A DNA stretch of 64,000 bases, from NCBI RefSeq assembly GCF_000718255.1, contig NZ_JOFJ01000012.1:186001-250000 (forward strand), read 5' to 3'. Of the stretch, positions 34,203-42,109 are shown piece after piece. Origin of the DNA: Spirillospora albida (GTDB taxonomy: Bacteria; Actinomycetota; Actinomycetes; Streptosporangiales; Streptosporangiaceae). A program made the position numbers and the translations under genes. Position 1 is the stretch's first letter, and every line of letters begins with the position of its first letter. The notes beneath the pieces are model-generated. The model saw only the letters and a program-made list of their open reading frames with translations. It was not told the DNA's origin and did no database searches.

Positions 34203-34751
34203 GTGCCGCACATCGCTTTGGACGACCGGATTCCCGGCCTCCCGTCCCTCCTGGCGTTCCGCCCGGAGACGGCCGGCCCCCTGGTCGCCCTCGCCGAGAC
34301 GCTCCTGCGCGGCGAAAGCCCCCTGGGCCGAGGCGACCGCGAGCTCATCGCGTCCTACGTCTCCGAACTGAACGGCTGCCGCTTCTGCGCCGGCTCCCAC
34401 GGCGCCTGCGCCGCGGCCCAGCTTCCCGGCGGCGAAGACCTCGTCCAGCAGGTCCACGCCGACCTGGACGCGGCCTCCGTCTCCCCCAAGACGAAGGCCC
34501 TCCTGCGCATAGCCGCCGCCGTCGCCCGAGGCGGCCGGGAGGTCGCGGACGCCCACATCACCGCCGCCCGCACCGAGGGCGCGACGGACATGGAGATCCA
34601 CGACACCGTCCTCATCGCCGCCGCCTTCTGCATGTACAACCGCTACGTGGACGGCCTGGGCACCACCCTCCCCCCAGACCCCGCGATCTACACAGAAGTA
34701 GCAAAACGCCTCACCACCCACGGCTACAAAAGCGCCCTGACCCGCCCCTGA
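34203..34751 (+). CDS. AhpD-like carboxymuconolactone decarboxylase family protein
   Basis: A 182-residue alkylhydroperoxidase-type protein. The AhpD catalytic motif E-x3-C-x2-C-x3-H is exact: Glu55, Cys59, Cys62 and His66 (ELNGCRFCAGSH). This is the peroxidatic/thiol-relay arrangement rather than the decarboxylase one. C-terminal AFCMYNRYVDGLGT is typical. GTG 34203 follows GGGGGA; an upstream ATG (34125) overlaps the preceding methyltransferase gene. Last gene before a patch of less GC-rich DNA. Confidence 0.9.
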   Translation: MPHIALDDRIPGLPSLLAFRPETAGPLVALAETLLRGESPLGRGDRELIASYVSELNGCRFCAGSHGACAAAQLPGGEDLVQQVHADLDAASVSPKTKALLRIAAAVARGGREVADAHITAARTEGATDMEIHDTVLIAAAFCMYNRYVDGLGTTLPPDPAIYTEVAKRLTTHGYKSALTRP

Positions 34752-34986
34752 CCGCCACCCGCCGGTCGGCGCTCTCCTCCCAGCCCTGCCGGGCGGCCAT
34801 CAGGGAAGCCGAAGGCCGACTCGTCATCGTCGAGTCGAATGCCGAGCTCGACGCCCAGGCCGGACCGAGAGCGACACGGCGGTCGTAGCCGGGCTGTTGC
34901 CGTTTACGCGCCCGACTGGCTCGACACCTGAGAGCATGTGGCGAATCGCTGCCTTTAAGCGCGACGGGTTCAGGGAAGGGGCGCCG

Positions 34987-35601
34987 ATGACCGAGAGGGC
35001 GACCGGCGCCGACCTTCCGAGCGTCGTGCGGTCAGCCTGGTCGGACGAGTCGTTCCAGGAAAAGGACTCCGACGGCTTCTACATCATTGCCGCAGCTGTC
35101 ATTGAGCCCACAGCCATGGAGTCCGCACGTGAATCGATGCGGCGGCTGCGTGGCGACCGCGTCACCCCCAAAGCCCACTGGACCGAGATGGACCGCCGGG
35201 AGCGCGAGCACGCAGCGCAGGCGGTCGCCGATATCGGCGGGCTGCACGTGGTCGCCGTCGGTTCGCCGGTCCCTGCACGTAGGCAGGAACGCGCTCGCGG
35301 CAAGTGCCTGACCGAGCTGATCGTCCAACTGCACGGGTTCGACGTCGGTCACCTGTTCATGGAGGCGCGGCAAGCGGTTCTGAACAGGAGAGACGTTGAA
35401 ACCGTGCAGCACACTCGGCGGTACTGGCTGCCTCAGGGGACTCGGTTCCGGGTCGAGCACGTGGCCGGGAGCAGCGAGCCGCTACTGTGGGTCGCCGATG
35501 TCGTGGCTGGCGCATGCCGAGCCGAACGCCTGGGAGAGGGGATGTACAGGGAGGCGCTCGGGGACGCCGTCCTCGACTTCGAGGTCGGGACGGACTGCTG
35601 A
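34987..35601 (+). CDS. DUF3800 domain protein
   Basis: A 204-residue protein with features of DUF3800, an RNase-H-like fold of unknown function: AWSDESF at the N-terminus (acidic pair Asp20-Glu21), a first strand region FYIIAAAVI, and WVADVVAGACR near the C-terminus with Asp171. Acidic residues at these places resemble a metal-dependent nuclease centre, so nuclease or transposon-associated activity is inferred. Base composition looks visibly less GC-rich than the flanks and the gene is bounded by 235- and 270-bp spaces without genes, suggesting transfer. ATG 34987 follows AAGGGG. Confidence 0.7.
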   Translation: MTERATGADLPSVVRSAWSDESFQEKDSDGFYIIAAAVIEPTAMESARESMRRLRGDRVTPKAHWTEMDRREREHAAQAVADIGGLHVVAVGSPVPARRQERARGKCLTELIVQLHGFDVGHLFMEARQAVLNRRDVETVQHTRRYWLPQGTRFRVEHVAGSSEPLLWVADVVAGACRAERLGEGMYREALGDAVLDFEVGTDC

Positions 35602-35871
35602 CCCTCTGAAACGCGCCGAGCCAGGTTCCCGGTCTGCCCCAGGTCACCTGGCTCCACGACTTCCACCGGCCCACGGCCGCTGGCGTCGCTTCTGAGGATA
35701 CCCCGATCGCCTTCCAGGATCCAGCAATGCGGAGATCCAGCCACTTACATGTTTGGCGGCCGCCAGGGCGAGGCGCCCGCAGCTGGCATTCGCGCCCGAT
35801 GAGTTCCCGTCCGCACCCGAGTCGGTAGATCAAGGACCACTGGGGTCCGGACGGACGAGGAGGAAGCGAAC

Positions 35872-36560
35872 ATGGACGACGAGCGCCTGGTACACGTGAA
35901 CGGTGTGGAACTGTGCATGCAGACCTCCGGCGAGCCCACCGCGCCGCCCGTCTTGCTGATTGGCAACACAGTGCTGACCTGGCCGGACGAGCTGTGCGAG
36001 CGGCTGGCCCGCACGCCGCGCCGAGTCGTCCGGTACGACCTGCGCGACACCGGCCGGTCCACCACCGTCAACCCGGACGCGCCCGGCTACACCCTGCGCG
36101 ACCTGGTCGCCGACACGGCGGGCCTGCTGACGGCGCTCGGACCGGCCCGCGCGCACGTGGCCGGGTTCGGGGTCGGCGGGTGGATCGCGCAGTTGCTGGC
36201 GCTCGACCACCCCGATCGGGTGGCCGCGCTCACCCTGATCGCGACCCGGCCCAACCCGCCGGGGCCGGTGGACGCCGACCTCCCGGACCACGATCCGGAG
36301 CTGATGAAGCTCATCATGTCGGCGCCGCAGCCGGACTGGGCCGACCCCGCACGTCGGTGGTGGCGGCCGCGGCGGAGCAGGGACGGCACTTGGCCGGCCG
36401 GGCGGGATTCGACGAGGCCGCGGCACGCGAGCGGGCGGCCCGGATCTTCGACCGCACGGTGGTGCCGTCGGGCGCGGACCCCGCGGCGGTGCATCGCTCG
36501 AACCAGATCGGGAGCGTCTTCGCCGCCCTGGACCGCGGTCCCCCTCGCCCGCCCCTGACC
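35872..36560 (+). pseudogene. Alpha/beta hydrolase, frameshifted and C-terminally truncated
   Basis: Frame 1 (from ATG 35872) reads as a good alpha/beta hydrolase: VLLIGNTVLTWPDEL, VVRYDLRDTGRSTT and AHVAGFGVGGWIAQLLALDHPDRV, where the nucleophile-elbow position reads GFGVGG and lacks the usual Ser (G-x-S-x-G). At about 36350 the frame breaks: the continuing sequence VVAAAAEQGRHLAGRAGFDEAAARERAARIFDRTVVPSG is in the frame offset by two bases, consistent with one deleted base. It then stops at the end of the neighbouring gene, without the cap/histidine end of the family (about 60-80 residues missing). With both a missing nucleophile and a broken frame it is most probably dead. Confidence 0.8.
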
Positions 36561-36568
36561 CCTGGGCG

Positions 36569-37795
36569 TCAGCGGACGAAGAGGGGGAGGGATCTCCGGG
36601 GTTCGAACGCGAAGGCCGCGCCCTTGCTGAACTTCGTCACTGCCACCTCGCCGGATTCGGGGGCGGCGGTGTCGGTCTCGACGACTCGGGCCGTCCAGGT
36701 GTCGGGGGTGCCGGTGACCTCGACGTCCAGGTACGGGTTGGCGGCGCGGACGATGGCGCGCAGCGCGTCCGGCTCGTCCGGCGTGCACAGGGGCAGCCAG
36801 CCGCCGTCCTCGTGGGCGAGGGACGGTGAGATCGTGATGGTGGCGGCGTCCCGGGTGAGCTCGACGTAGGGCCGCGGGTTCACCAGGGGGTGCAGCTCGA
36901 TGAGGTAGGCCGCGTCCTCGGGGGCGGTGCCCAGCCCGAGGGCCCGGTGCAGGCGCTCGGCGGCGACGCCGGCGTGGCCGATGAGCTGGCGCAGCGCGAC
37001 GCGGTGGAAGGTCGCCTCGTCGTCCCCGGCCCGCTGCCGGACGGCCAGCTGGAACGACAGGTTGAGCAGATGGTTCTGCAGCACGACCTCGTCGGCCATG
37101 CGGACCAGCGCCGAGTGGGAGAACGCCGCGAAGTCCAGGTCGCTGACCAGGGGGCCGCTGTAGTCGGCCTGGCCGTCCTGGTCGGGGTCGATGTCGTCCA
37201 GGACGAGTGTGGCGGCGTGCGAGCGCTGGTTGACGGCCAGCGCCGGGATCGGTTCGACGCCGGGAGAAGCGGGGTCGATCTCGACCGTCCAGGCGCAGTG
37301 GGGGTGGCGGTCCGCCGGGGTGCGCGGCGGGCGGTGGATCGGCCGCATCCGCGCCCTCGGGTTGGTGGCCACGGCGGTCGCGTCGAAGGTGGGGTCTTCG
37401 ATGTCGTGGCACATGTTCTTCACCATGCCGGGGCCCATCGGCTCGACGTCCAGCAGCGCCCCGCAGTGGTCGAGGTGGAAGGCGCCGTGCAGGGGGTCGG
37501 TGACGCTGTAGCGGAAGTCCATGAACTGGGGAGGCGCCCCGATGTCGAGCTGCATGCCCTTGAAGATGGTGGGGACGTCGTCGCCCTCGAACCGCAGCGC
37601 CTTCTGCATCCGCCGGGTGTAGATCGGGCTGGCGCCCGCCCACTCCTCGATGGCGATCTCCGTCATCTGCTCCTCGCCCCACGCCTCCAGGCAGAAGGGC
37701 ATGCCGGCGCGGTCGATCAGGTGACCGATCAGGAGCATCTCGGGCACCAGGACGGCCAGCTGCTCGCGGCTCAGATGGTGGTAGCGACTGGGCAT
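36569..37795 (-). CDS. Conserved protein of unknown function with His/Cys-rich core
   Basis: A 408-residue cytosolic protein that I do not recognise. The N-terminal third (EMLLIGHLIDRAGMPFCLEAWGEEQMTEIAIEEW) is followed by a striking core: FHLDHCGALLDVEPMG and VKNMCHDIEDPTFDATA, i.e. H-x2-H-C and C-H-D within ~30 residues, plausible metal ligands, then RPIHRPPR and RHPHCAW. The middle (~230-280) is helical with LLNLSFQLAVRQRAGDDEATFHRVA. No signal peptide or membrane segment. ATG 37795 follows GGGAGG. A perfect palindrome sits 18 bp upstream. Its stop ends against the broken hydrolase. Function cannot be assigned. Confidence 0.8.
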   Translation of the reverse strand: MPSRYHHLSREQLAVLVPEMLLIGHLIDRAGMPFCLEAWGEEQMTEIAIEEWAGASPIYTRRMQKALRFEGDDVPTIFKGMQLDIGAPPQFMDFRYSVTDPLHGAFHLDHCGALLDVEPMGPGMVKNMCHDIEDPTFDATAVATNPRARMRPIHRPPRTPADRHPHCAWTVEIDPASPGVEPIPALAVNQRSHAATLVLDDIDPDQDGQADYSGPLVSDLDFAAFSHSALVRMADEVVLQNHLLNLSFQLAVRQRAGDDEATFHRVALRQLIGHAGVAAERLHRALGLGTAPEDAAYLIELHPLVNPRPYVELTRDAATITISPSLAHEDGGWLPLCTPDEPDALRAIVRAANPYLDVEVTGTPDTWTARVVETDTAAPESGEVAVTKFSKGAAFAFEPRRSLPLFVR

Positions 37796-37812
37796 CGGAT
37801 CCTCCCGTCGGT

Positions 37813-37826
37813 AGGGACGTCCCTAA
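37813..37826. promoter_or_regulatory. Perfect 14-bp palindrome upstream of unknown gene
   Basis: TAGGGACGTCCCTA lies 18 bp upstream of the start of the minus-strand gene 36569-37795. On that strand, TAGACA (about 37850-37855) and TAGGTT (about 37826-37831) are a plausible -35/-10 pair, which would place the palindrome at the transcription start, as in a repressor operator. No regulator gene is adjacent. Confidence 0.55.
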
Positions 37827-37981
37827 CCTAGGCACCTGCCTGGACAACTGTCTAGTATCTGCCCCGCATCGTCTGTCCGGACGCCGGTTCGATCATCCTC
37901 GGCGTCCCCGTGCGCGTGGGGATCACGACCCGTATCGTCGGTACCGCTGGAGTCGGAACGGGGACGGTGAGGAGGTGTGCG

Positions 37982-38866
37982 GTGGCCGCGGAGGCGATTC
38001 GGACGGAAGGCCTGACCAAGCACTACGGGAAGGTGGTCGCGGTCGACGGGCTCGACCTCGAGGTCCACTCCGGGGAGATCTTCGGGTTCCTCGGTCCCAA
38101 CGGCGCGGGGAAGTCGACCACGATCAGGATGCTGCTGGGCTTCGCCCGGGCGACCGCGGGCCGGGCGTGGGTCAAGGACGTGCCGGTCCAGGACGTCGCG
38201 CGCGCCCACCGGCACCTCGGCTACGTCGCTGGGGACGTCGCGGTCTGGCCGCAGCTCACCGGCATGGAGACCCTCACCTACCTCGGCAACCTCTCCGGAC
38301 GCGTCGATGTGCCGTTCCGGGACGAGCTGATCGAGCGCTTCCGCTTCGACCCCGGCCGGCGCGCCCGCGCCTACTCCAAGGGCAACCGGCAGAAGCTCGC
38401 GCTCATCGCGGCGCTGATGACGCGGCCCGACGTCCTCCTGCTGGACGAGCCGACGTCCGGCCTCGACCCGCTCATGGAGGAGGAGTTCCAGAAGCTCGCG
38501 CGCGAGGCGGCCGAACGCGGGCAGACCGTCCTGCTGTCGTCCCACATCCTGGACGAGGTGCAGGACGTCTGCCACCGGGTGGCGATCCTCCGCGAAGGAC
38601 GCCTCGTACAGGTCGCGACCCTGGACGACCTGCGCGGCATCGGCTCCACCGTCTACGACGTCACCTTCGACGGCCCGGCACCCGACCTCTCCGACGTGCC
38701 CGGCGTGACGTCCGTCGACCCCATCGACGGCATCGTGCGGGTGACGGTCACCGGCCCGCCCGCCCCGCTGCTCGCCCGGCTCGGCTCCTGCTCCGTGCTG
38801 AAGCTCCGCAGCCACGAACCCACTCTGGAAGAGGTCTTCCTCAGCTTCTACGAGGCCGACCGGTGA
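37982..38866 (+). CDS. ABC transporter ATP-binding protein
   Basis: A 294-residue ATPase of the CcmA/DrrA type. Walker A GPNGAGKSTTIRM (~35-48), a signature region AYSKGNRQKLALIAALM that reads S-K-G-N-R-Q in place of LSGGQ, and Walker B VLLLDEPTSGLDPL, then SSHILDEV. The LSGGQ position being SKGN is usual for DrrA-like ATPases of this group. GTG 37982 follows GGAGG by 7 nt. Its stop overlaps the permease start by 4 nt (38863-38866). Together they resemble COG3559-type exporters of polyketide antibiotics. Confidence 0.92.
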   Translation: MAAEAIRTEGLTKHYGKVVAVDGLDLEVHSGEIFGFLGPNGAGKSTTIRMLLGFARATAGRAWVKDVPVQDVARAHRHLGYVAGDVAVWPQLTGMETLTYLGNLSGRVDVPFRDELIERFRFDPGRRARAYSKGNRQKLALIAALMTRPDVLLLDEPTSGLDPLMEEEFQKLAREAAERGQTVLLSSHILDEVQDVCHRVAILREGRLVQVATLDDLRGIGSTVYDVTFDGPAPDLSDVPGVTSVDPIDGIVRVTVTGPPAPLLARLGSCSVLKLRSHEPTLEEVFLSFYEADR

Positions 38867-40452
38867 GCGCCGCGTCCGCCGTCGCGCGGCTGAACGCCCG
38901 GCTGATCAGGCGCGGCGTCCTCTGGCTCGCGCTCGTCATCGGCTTCTTCGTCTTCGTCGAGGCCCTCACCTACGAGAACACCTACCCGGACGACGCCGCC
39001 CGCGCGAAGCTCGTGGCGATGTCCGACGAACCCGCCCTGCGGATGCTGCAGGGCGTCCCGCACGCCGTCGACACCGTGGGCGGCTTCGTCGCCTGGGACG
39101 CGGGCTGGATGCTCTCCGCCATCATCGGCATCTGGGCCATGCTCGTCACGGGGCGGCTGCTGCGCGGCGAGGAGGAGTCGGGCCGGGCCGAGCTGATGCA
39201 GGTGGCGCCCGTCCGGGCCTCCCGCATCGTCGTGCTGCAGGTCGCCGTGGTCGCCGCGGCCCTCGCCGTGCTCGGCGTCGTCACCGCGGTCATCCTCACC
39301 GCCCTCGGCACCGGCGTCACCGGCTCGGTCGTGTTCGGCGCGGGACTCGCCGGATTCGGGGCGACCTGCGCCGGGATCGCCGCCATCGCCGCGCAGCTGC
39401 TGCCCGTCCGGCGCCGCGTGAGCGCGGTGGCGACGGCCGCGTTCGGCGTCTTCTTCGTGCTCCGCATGGCCGCGAACAGCGCCGACGCCCGCGGCGGGCT
39501 GCGCTGGGCGACCCCCTTCGGCTGGCTGGACGAACTGCACGCCTACCGGGACCCGAACTGGCCGGCGCTGCTGGTGCTGCTGCTCGCCCCGGTGATCCTG
39601 TTCGGGACCGCCGTCCGGCTGCGGCGCCTGCGCGACACCGGCGGCGCGCTGATCGCCGGCACCGACCACGCCCGTGCCCGGCTCCGGTACCTGGGCGGCC
39701 CGACGGGCTTCGCGTGGCGCACCACGCGCGGCCTGCTGCTCGGCTGGCTGCTGGGCGTCGCCGCCTACGCCTACGTGACGGGCGCGCTGGTCGCGACCGT
39801 CCTGGACCTGATCAGGGACGACCCGAACTACCAGAAGACCCTGGAGGCGATCGGCTGGGACGAGGCCGACGCCGCCGGCGGCTTCATCGGCCTCATGGGC
39901 ATCCTCATCGGCCTGCTCATCGCCCTGTTCACGTGCTGGCGGATCGGCGCGGCCCAGAACGAGGAGGGGACGGGACGCCTGGACCACGTCCTGGCGCGCC
40001 CGGTCACCCGAAGCCGCTGGCTGTCCGGGCACCTGCTGATCACGGCGGCCGCGGCGGTCCTGATCGCCACCTCGGCGGCCGTCGCGATGTGGGCGGGCGC
40101 CGCCTCCTCCGGCGCGGACGTCTCCCTCGCCGACACTCTCGCCGCGAACCTCAACCCGCTCCCGGTGGTGGCGCTGGCCTGCGGAGTGGCCGTCCTGCTG
40201 TACGGCGCCTTCCCCCGCCTGACCGTCCCCGGGTCGGCCGCCGTCGCCGTCACCGCCTACCTGATCGAGATGGTCGGCCCCGGCCTCAACTGGCCGGACG
40301 CCATCCTGTCGATCTCCCCGTTCCACCATCTGGCCAGCGTTCCCGCCGCCCCTTACCGGCCCGTCGCGGCGGCCGTGATGACGGCCGTGGCCCTGGCCTT
40401 CATCCTGGTGGGACACGCCCTCTTCACCCGCCGGGACCTCACCGGCGACTGA
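38863..40452 (+). CDS. ABC transporter permease, COG3559 type (polyketide antibiotic exporter family)
   Basis: A 529-residue integral membrane protein with about twelve hydrophobic segments arranged as two homologous halves (each with the motif G.LLRGEEESGRAELMQVAPVRASR and EEGTGRLDHVLARPVTRSRWLSGHLL, the repeated cytoplasmic coupling segments). It pairs with the preceding ATPase through a 4-nt overlap. GTG 38863. Substrate unknown; the class includes putative antibiotic exporters. Confidence 0.9.
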   Translation: MSAASAVARLNARLIRRGVLWLALVIGFFVFVEALTYENTYPDDAARAKLVAMSDEPALRMLQGVPHAVDTVGGFVAWDAGWMLSAIIGIWAMLVTGRLLRGEEESGRAELMQVAPVRASRIVVLQVAVVAAALAVLGVVTAVILTALGTGVTGSVVFGAGLAGFGATCAGIAAIAAQLLPVRRRVSAVATAAFGVFFVLRMAANSADARGGLRWATPFGWLDELHAYRDPNWPALLVLLLAPVILFGTAVRLRRLRDTGGALIAGTDHARARLRYLGGPTGFAWRTTRGLLLGWLLGVAAYAYVTGALVATVLDLIRDDPNYQKTLEAIGWDEADAAGGFIGLMGILIGLLIALFTCWRIGAAQNEEGTGRLDHVLARPVTRSRWLSGHLLITAAAAVLIATSAAVAMWAGAASSGADVSLADTLAANLNPLPVVALACGVAVLLYGAFPRLTVPGSAAVAVTAYLIEMVGPGLNWPDAILSISPFHHLASVPAAPYRPVAAAVMTAVALAFILVGHALFTRRDLTGD

Positions 40453-40473
40453 CCGGCCGCGACGGGCCGGGGC

Positions 40474-40962
40474 TCAGCGGTGGTACCGGTGGACGACCGC
40501 GTGACCCTTGCCCCGGCCGATCATCCACCGGTTCAGGGGCGTGGTGAGGAGGAACGCGACCAGGAAGGCGAAGGCGAGCGCGCCCCAGAACAGGGGGTCG
40601 GCCAGGCCCGCGTCCATCGCGCCCGGGACGAGGACCATCACGGCGTTGTCGAGGATCTCCATCACGGTGATCGACACGGTGTCCGCCGCCAGGGCGACGC
40701 CGAGCGCGGCGCGGAACGCCAGCCCCGCCTTCAGGACGCCGCGCATCGTCAGGGCGTAGCCGAACACGAACGCCAGGACGACCGCGAGGACGATCGTGGG
40801 CAGGTCGGGCCAGCCGAGGGCCGTCCCGATCACCATGCCGAGGACCTCGCCGATCGCGCAGCCGGTCAGGCAGTGCAGCGTCGCCTGCGCCGCCATCGCC
40901 CACGAAACGGCGGGGGGCGGCCCGTGGTGCTCGCCGTGGTCTCCAGGGTGGTCCGTGGTCAT
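40474..40962 (-). CDS. DUF4396 membrane protein
   Basis: A 162-residue protein with a His-rich N-terminus (DHPGDHGEHHGPPP) and four hydrophobic helices. The ATLHCLTGCAIGEVLGMVIG start and NRWMIGRGKGHAVVH end are DUF4396 hallmarks. The two Cys of CLTGC and the His-rich tail suggest metal interaction, though the function is unknown. It faces away from the DUF6153 and DUF305 genes across a 103-bp divergent space; these families often sit together near copper genes, so copper-related regulation is inferred. Confidence 0.85.
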   Translation of the reverse strand: MTTDHPGDHGEHHGPPPAVSWAMAAQATLHCLTGCAIGEVLGMVIGTALGWPDLPTIVLAVVLAFVFGYALTMRGVLKAGLAFRAALGVALAADTVSITVMEILDNAVMVLVPGAMDAGLADPLFWGALAFAFLVAFLLTTPLNRWMIGRGKGHAVVHRYHR

Positions 40963-41065
40963 CTCTCGCTCCCTGCCGCTTAAAGATCAGAGTATGCCCG
41001 GCACGGCGCCCCCTCGCTTCTTCTAAGCTCGGAGACCGGGACGCACACAGGCCGGGAGAACGCCG

Positions 41066-41422
41066 ATGCCCTTCGGATGGGTGCTGCTCTTCTGCGTGCT
41101 GGTCATGCACGGATTCCAGGCCGCGCCCAGCCCGGTCGAGATGATCGGCGTTCCCGTCACCGGCATGAGCGTCCAGCGCCACCATGCTCCGGCGCACGAG
41201 GATCCAGGCGACCACCGGCCGGGTGAGCAGCACCCCGGCGGGCAGATCTGCTTCGCCGTCCTGACACTGCTCTCGCTGGCCCTGACCCTCGTCGCCGCGG
41301 GCGGCGGTGCCCGGACGGTCACGGCCGCCCTCGTCCGGGGGCGGGCCCGGGTGCGGATCGCGCCCGTCGGACGGCCGCCTCCCCGGCCGTCCCTCCATCG
41401 GCTGAGCGTGTTGCGGCTGTGA
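41066..41422 (+). CDS. DUF6153 family small membrane protein
   Basis: A 118-residue protein with a first hydrophobic helix (FGWVLLFCVLVMHGF, signal-anchor-like), a His-rich extracytoplasmic stretch (QRHHAPAHEDPGDHRPGEQHPGG) and a second helix (ICFAVLTLLSLALTLVAAGGG). Its layout matches the DUF6153 group of small actinobacterial proteins that precede DUF305 genes. The His-rich loop probably binds a metal such as copper. ATG 41066 follows GGGAGA. Next gene (DUF305) begins 66 bp downstream. Confidence 0.7.
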   Translation: MPFGWVLLFCVLVMHGFQAAPSPVEMIGVPVTGMSVQRHHAPAHEDPGDHRPGEQHPGGQICFAVLTLLSLALTLVAAGGGARTVTAALVRGRARVRIAPVGRPPPRPSLHRLSVLRL

Positions 41423-41488
41423 CAGGACCCTGGCGCACCCGGTGCGCCACGGCCACCTCACAACCTCGACACGAAAGGTCATTCACCG

Positions 41489-42070
41489 ATGAAGCACGTG
41501 CGCACGCTCGTCATCGTCCCGGTCCTGGCGTTCGCCCTGGCCGCGTGCGGTGACGACGACACCTCCATGCCCCGCGGGCCGATGCAGGGCAGCGGGTCGC
41601 CGTCCGCGCAGACGGCGCAGCACAACCAGCAGGACATCACGTTCGCGCAGATGATGGTCCCGCATCACCGGCAGGCGATCGAGATGGCGCGGCTCGCGGA
41701 GTCCCGCGCCGCCTCGTCCGAGGTCAGGTCACTGGCGGCGGACATCGAGAAGGCGCAGGGCCCGGAGATCGAGCAGCTCTCCGCCTGGCTGACGTCGTGG
41801 GGCTCCCCGCTGCCGTCCGGCATGCACCACGAAGGCATGCCCGGGATGATGGGCGACCGGCAGCTGAAGGACCTCGCCGCCGCGGACGGCAAGGCGTTCG
41901 ACAAGGCGTTCCTCGAGCTGATGATCGTGCATCACGAGGGCGCCGTGGAGATGGCGGAGACCGAGCAGGCCAAGGGCGCGTTCCCCGCGGCGAAGGCCAT
42001 GGCCGGCCGCATCGCCTCCTCGCAGACCGCCGAGATCGCCACGATGCGGGCGCTGCTGAAGAAGATGTGA
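41489..42070 (+). CDS. DUF305 secreted lipoprotein
   Basis: A 193-residue lipoprotein: signal peptide ending AFALAACGDDD with the lipobox Cys, then two ferritin-like DUF305 repeats. Each repeat bears an HH pair: MMVPHHRQAIEMA and LMIVHHEGAVEMAE. Met-rich GMHHEGMPGMMGD between them is a good copper ligand set. The family is common in copper-related operons and is probably a metal-binding extracytoplasmic protein. Forms a unit with the preceding DUF6153 gene. Confidence 0.9.
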   Translation: MKHVRTLVIVPVLAFALAACGDDDTSMPRGPMQGSGSPSAQTAQHNQQDITFAQMMVPHHRQAIEMARLAESRAASSEVRSLAADIEKAQGPEIEQLSAWLTSWGSPLPSGMHHEGMPGMMGDRQLKDLAAADGKAFDKAFLELMIVHHEGAVEMAETEQAKGAFPAAKAMAGRIASSQTAEIATMRALLKKM

Positions 42071-42109
42071 GGCGTGGAGGCGGGCGGTTCCGCGCCGCCC
42101 GCCTCCCGC

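Noticed and set aside
34752..34986. Short open frame reading ...AIREAEGRLVIVESNAELDAQAG before the DUF3800 gene
   Set aside because: Looks like a possible gene remnant, but no start, no family match that I can name, and it stops after about 30 residues.
35433..35833. Minus-strand ORFs across the DUF3800 gene end
   Set aside because: No domain, composition typical of antisense frames in GC-rich DNA, and overlapping the better-supported DUF3800 gene.
37844..37853. Second partial palindrome GACAACTGTC upstream of the unknown gene at 36569
   Set aside because: Arms of only 4 bp; not distinguishable from chance.
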